Origin: Mauremys mutica
Lineage: Eukaryota > Chordata > Testudines > Geoemydidae
Direction: 5' to 3'
DNA: 64,000 nt
Assembly: GCF_020497125.1 (NCBI RefSeq)
Contig: NC_059089.1
Coordinates: forward strand, 27,425,282 to 27,489,281
Shown here: in pieces, positions 60,852 through 64,000 of the stretch
Numbering within the stretch: position 1 is the stretch's first letter
How the letters are laid out: every line of letters starts with the position of its first letter
Notes under the pieces: generated by a model
The model's database searches: none
Told to the model about the DNA's origin: nothing
What the model saw: the letters and a program-made list of their open reading frames with translations, nothing else
Position numbers and translations under genes: made by a program

Positions 60852-60959
60852 TGTTCTCTCGGACAAGGCAGAATTCCAAAGTGCTCTGGCTCTCCAAGGT
60901 ACAGTCTAAGTCTACTGGGACATTGGGTTCACTCTGCTTCTCCAGACGATACTGAGGAC
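60852..60959 (-). CDS. MAPKAP1: MAPKAP1 (SIN1) exon, end of Ras-binding domain
   Basis: The most 5' MAPKAP1 exon in the window. The acceptor GTTTCAG ends at 60960. Two bases complete a Gly codon, then 35 codons follow: [20 protein letters not shown], then [15 protein letters not shown]. The donor is GAACA|GTATGT at 60852/60851, leaving the first base of a Ser codon that the 50502 exon completes. It corresponds to the C-terminal part of the SIN1 Ras-binding domain. Leu replaces the Trp I recall in mammalian '[11 protein letters not shown]'. Confidence 0.97.
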
Positions 60960-62699
60960 CTGAAACATAAAATAACTTGTAAAATTCTCTGGATTCTAAT
61001 TAAAAGACAGCTCATCAGGGTCAGTTAACAATACTTAAACTCAAGAGGTAAAGTCGATGGTTGTTTACGTCTCAAGTTCCTGTCCACCAGGAAAAAAAAT
61101 AGTAATAAAGTAGTGGAGGATGGGAAGCTTAGAAAGTGCATGGAAACAGACTATCCCAGTCACTGCTCACAGTCTGACATTTCCTGCCTGCTTCACTGCC
61201 AACAATTACTTCTGACCTACACCCAACTAGCTCTATGTACCCACCTGTATCCCCACCCAGGTTCTGGCAGTAAGGTTGTTTATTTGGACTTCAAACTGTC
61301 CTTAGAAAAAGTAAAATGCAGCTTTCTTTGACTCAGTCTTCCCAGCTATTCTGTATCGAGTGGAAGCCGGCCTGTTGTGAAAGGTAGTTGGCCTGCACTT
61401 TGCCTCAGAGATGGAGCTATTCTCACATGCTGTCCGGAAGCTGAAGAACATTCTGAAGAGAAGGCAGATGCACTGCAGTATAGCTAAACAATTCCCATTT
61501 AAAGACACACAGTGCTACTTTGCTTATCTGAGTGCTTCCCACTCCCAGCCCAGCATAAAAAACTATGCATTCCTTACTGCAGGCTCAAATGGATGTGCGC
61601 GCACACACACACACGGATTTAAAATGGCAGGAAAGGTTGTGATTGTATTGATGAGCCACTAAAGCAAAGGTGACCATGACCGGGACACTAGAGGGTCTCA
61701 GAGTATATGCTGTACCTTGAGACAGTTGGGGAGCAGGCAAAGGTGGGGGTCGGTTTGCAAGAGAATTTATATTATGGATTTCATTTGATTGTGAAACTCA
61801 GCTCTATAATCCTGGGATATTTCTTCTTCCTGCTCATTTTGTGTCTTGTGACAGCCTAGACTTCTAATGCTCACAAGACTGGCACTGCCATTTTAGACAT
61901 TAGCAGTGGTGACCAGTGCTATTTTCCACATTAACTTAAGATAATGTGACAGCCTTTGTACACAGGAATGAGCCTTTCCAGTTATCATTGTTTCTACAGT
62001 TTCAGGTAGCAGGTCCCAATGCTAGATGGAGTCTGATATCAGTTAATACCTCAATGGCTGTAAGAAGCAGCAAGGGTCACCGGTATATATATGAATCCAT
62101 CGTTCAACCAGAGATCTGAATACTGTTAGCATTACTGTTGAATATAAACAAATGCAGTAGATATGGGGATTGAATCAGATACAAATGTGGACTGCTGCTG
62201 TTTCAAACCAATTATTTTCATATACATTTCACTTAACTAGATTTTTTCCCTAAGATTCAAGTGTCAATCTCCCTATACCCGTTAATTCAAAGCACTGAAA
62301 AGAATGGTGTTTATCTGAAAGTTAGTGTTTTCCAAGCTATAAAAAGTATTTTAATAAATGATCGTGATGACAAATAGATGATTTCTTCTTGTGTCTTTCA
62401 TTCCTACACACAGTTGTACACCTTACAGTGAAATAAAACTACATACAGGGAACACTTCTCCCATTAGTGAAATGAAACCATTTCTGGCGTGTTACAGAAG
62501 GGCTGTTTCAACAGCGCACAGAAACACTATGCAACGAATTAGAAGAGTATGAAACATGTAACTTCTGTAAGTGAAACTGCAGAGGAAATGTAGGTAGCAG
62601 AATGTCATTTCCTAAGTAGACTGATTGGAACATCACAGCTAATACCCCCACTCTTGCAAAAAGTACCATTGGGGTGTTAATGAACACAAGTGGCCAGGA

Positions 62700-62776
62700 C
62701 AGTGGTGGGCAACCCGTGGCTCATCAAGGTAATCTGCTGGCCGGCTGCAAAACAGTTCGTTTACATTGACCGTCCC
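62700..62776 (+). mobile_element. truncated hAT MITE, left end
   Basis: Starts CAGTGGTGGGCAACCCGTGG and continues 'GGTAATCTGCTGG' and 'TTTACATTGACCGTCC', the first 77 bp of a common amniote hAT non-autonomous element. The matching right terminus is absent nearby. Confidence 0.65.
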
Positions 62777-63367
62777 ACTGGGCTAGGACCTCTGTTTTCT
62801 CTCTCAAAAGATGAACCAATGATTATGTAGTTTGGTGCACAGTTGCTGTGAGTCAAGAAAAATAATTTTATCCAAGAAACCCTTTCAATTAGTAAGGTAT
62901 GTACTCAAACCCTGATTCCTTAACACACAACACGAAGGATAGCACCAGACATAGTGGATGAGTGCCCCTTGATGTATATCAGGTCGCTACAATACAAATG
63001 ACGGCTACAACACTAGTACTTTCAGTTAGTGTTACTGCTGTTGTAACAAAGCTGAATGGTGAATGTCCAGTGGAAAACCTCTCAAATGATTCCACTGGAA
63101 AAAAAGCATTTTAAGAAGGCTTTTAATACTTTAAAAAGCTAATTAGCCCATTTGTGCTTATTTTTAAAGTCTTTCCATCTGGCCCCCAAAATCTGGCCAA
63201 AAATGCCACTGATAATTTAAAGAACATCTTTAATTTCTAAGGCAAAGAGACCTATTAGATTAAATCATTATTTTCATTAACTCTTTTTGGCCATGCAAAA
63301 ATTTCAAAGTAGCTGCTTTTACACTGCAAAGCTACCTAAACAAGGAAAAGCTACCTCTGTACCTGTG

Positions 63368-63617
63368 ACACTTAAGGTCTGCATAGTGGCCCGTGCCAGC
63401 TGATTTAGGCTCACAGGGTTCTGGCTAAGTGGCTGTTTAATTGTGGTGTAGACATTCTGGCTTGGGCTATTGCCTAAGCTCTGGGACCCTCCTACCTTGC
63501 AGGATCCTAGAGCCCAGGCTCCAGAATGAGCCTGAACATCTACACTGCAATTAAACAGCCCCTTAGCCCGAGCCCTGCAAGCCTGAGTGTCTAACTGCAG
63601 TATAAAAATACCCTTCA
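63368..63617. mobile_element. MITE related to 18795-18932
   Basis: About 250 bp between TTAAGGTCTGCATAGTGG and ACTGCAGTATAAAAATACCC, imperfect inverted termini. The interior 'AGAGCCCAGGCTCCAGAATG' and 'CTACACTGCAATTAAACAGC' are shared with the fragment at 18.8 kb. Non-coding. Confidence 0.65.
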
Positions 63618-64000
63618 AGCACAATATCTCTCAATGCACACGTCCCATCAAGGCGAGAGAAGCACAAGTGTCCACAATAAAAAATTGTTTTCTCAAGTCA
63701 CTAAAAATAGCAGCTGGTCTACCAGGCTGACTACGTAACTACGTCTTTTTAGTGATATGAAGGGTCTCTAAACAGGATTTTAATACAGCAAAACTGTTAA
63801 AATTGAATCATGAAATATATTCCTTCTCTATTAGTGGCTACGTATTTCATATACTATCATAATTCAAAGTCAGTAAAGCATTCGGAAATATTTAAAACAT
63901 AAAAAAATTAAGCCTTTTAGCCTCAGATGGCACACCTCAGAGAGGGAATTTGTTAGCCAATTCATTTAAATTTACTACAGCATAGTTTCAATTACGGCTC

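Larger units (their letters stand above)
24010..60959 (-). other. MAPKAP1: MAPKAP1 gene span within window (3' part, partial)
   Basis: Span of the five recognised coding exons plus the proposed 3' UTR. Exon order on the minus strand is 60959-60852, 50502-50362, 44076-43939, 28990-28893, 25500-25375. All internal junctions have AG acceptors and GT donors, and the codon phases join without a break. Together they encode about 203 C-terminal residues of SIN1, whose human form I recall as about 522 residues. Upstream exons must lie beyond base 64000. The introns are 10.3, 6.3, 14.9 and 3.4 kb. Confidence 0.95.
60960..64000 (-). other. MAPKAP1: MAPKAP1 intron running off the window
   Basis: The next upstream coding exon (SIN1 Ras-binding domain) was not found here, so the intron is at least 3 kb. 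It contains a CA-rich run (61601-61612), a hAT left end (62700-62776) and a MITE (63368-63617). Confidence 0.7.

Overview
The window is vertebrate nuclear DNA, most likely from a turtle and possibly another sauropsid. It holds split exons with GT-AG introns, a 5'-truncated CR1 retrotransposon tail, MIR SINEs, hAT and PIF/Harbinger elements, and short-inverted-repeat MITEs of a kind I associate with chelonian genomes. There is no bacterial-style gene organisation. The host-species call rests on repeat type and is an inference.

Layout. Positions 1 to about 17.9 kb are GC-rich and CpG-containing. I found no host exon there, only MIR fragments, a dead non-LTR retrotransposon, a 1.2-kb GGAT/TG minisatellite, a GC-rich repeat and several unique AT-rich islands that look like conserved non-coding elements. 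From about 17.9 kb the base composition drops to AT-rich for the rest of the window. The one host gene is MAPKAP1 (SIN1, an mTORC2 subunit) on the minus strand. Its last five coding exons lie at 60959-60852, 50502-50362, 44076-43939, 28990-28893 and 25500-25375. All splice phases agree, and the 3' UTR runs to roughly 24.9 or 24.0 kb. The first part of the gene lies beyond base 64000. The introns hold a solo LTR (5-bp target duplication), a hAT MITE (8-bp duplication), CR1, MIR and several Harbinger-like MITEs.

The standout is a complete 4,036-bp PIF/Harbinger transposon (31200-35235) in the 15-kb MAPKAP1 intron. It has perfect 33-bp terminal inverted repeats, a TCA target duplication, and twelve AGCGCT palindromes clustered near its ends. 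Its transposase ORF is uninterrupted, with all three catalytic acidic residues (D199, D287, E323). A convergent two-exon Myb/SANT-like gene is intact except for one frameshift in a G8 run. Inside the intron of that Myb gene, on the opposite strand, sits what looks like a third gene. It has an ATG immediately followed by a consensus splice donor, a 165-bp intron, an open 100-codon exon ending in a stop, and a downstream AATAAA. Harbinger elements are classically described with two genes, so this nested ORF is the best candidate for something undescribed.

How they work together. In known Harbinger systems the Myb-like protein brings the transposase to the nucleus and to the element ends, where the AGCGCT palindromes are obvious candidate binding sites. 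The role of the third ORF is unknown. MAPKAP1 itself encodes the Ras-binding-domain tail and PH domain of SIN1 in this window.
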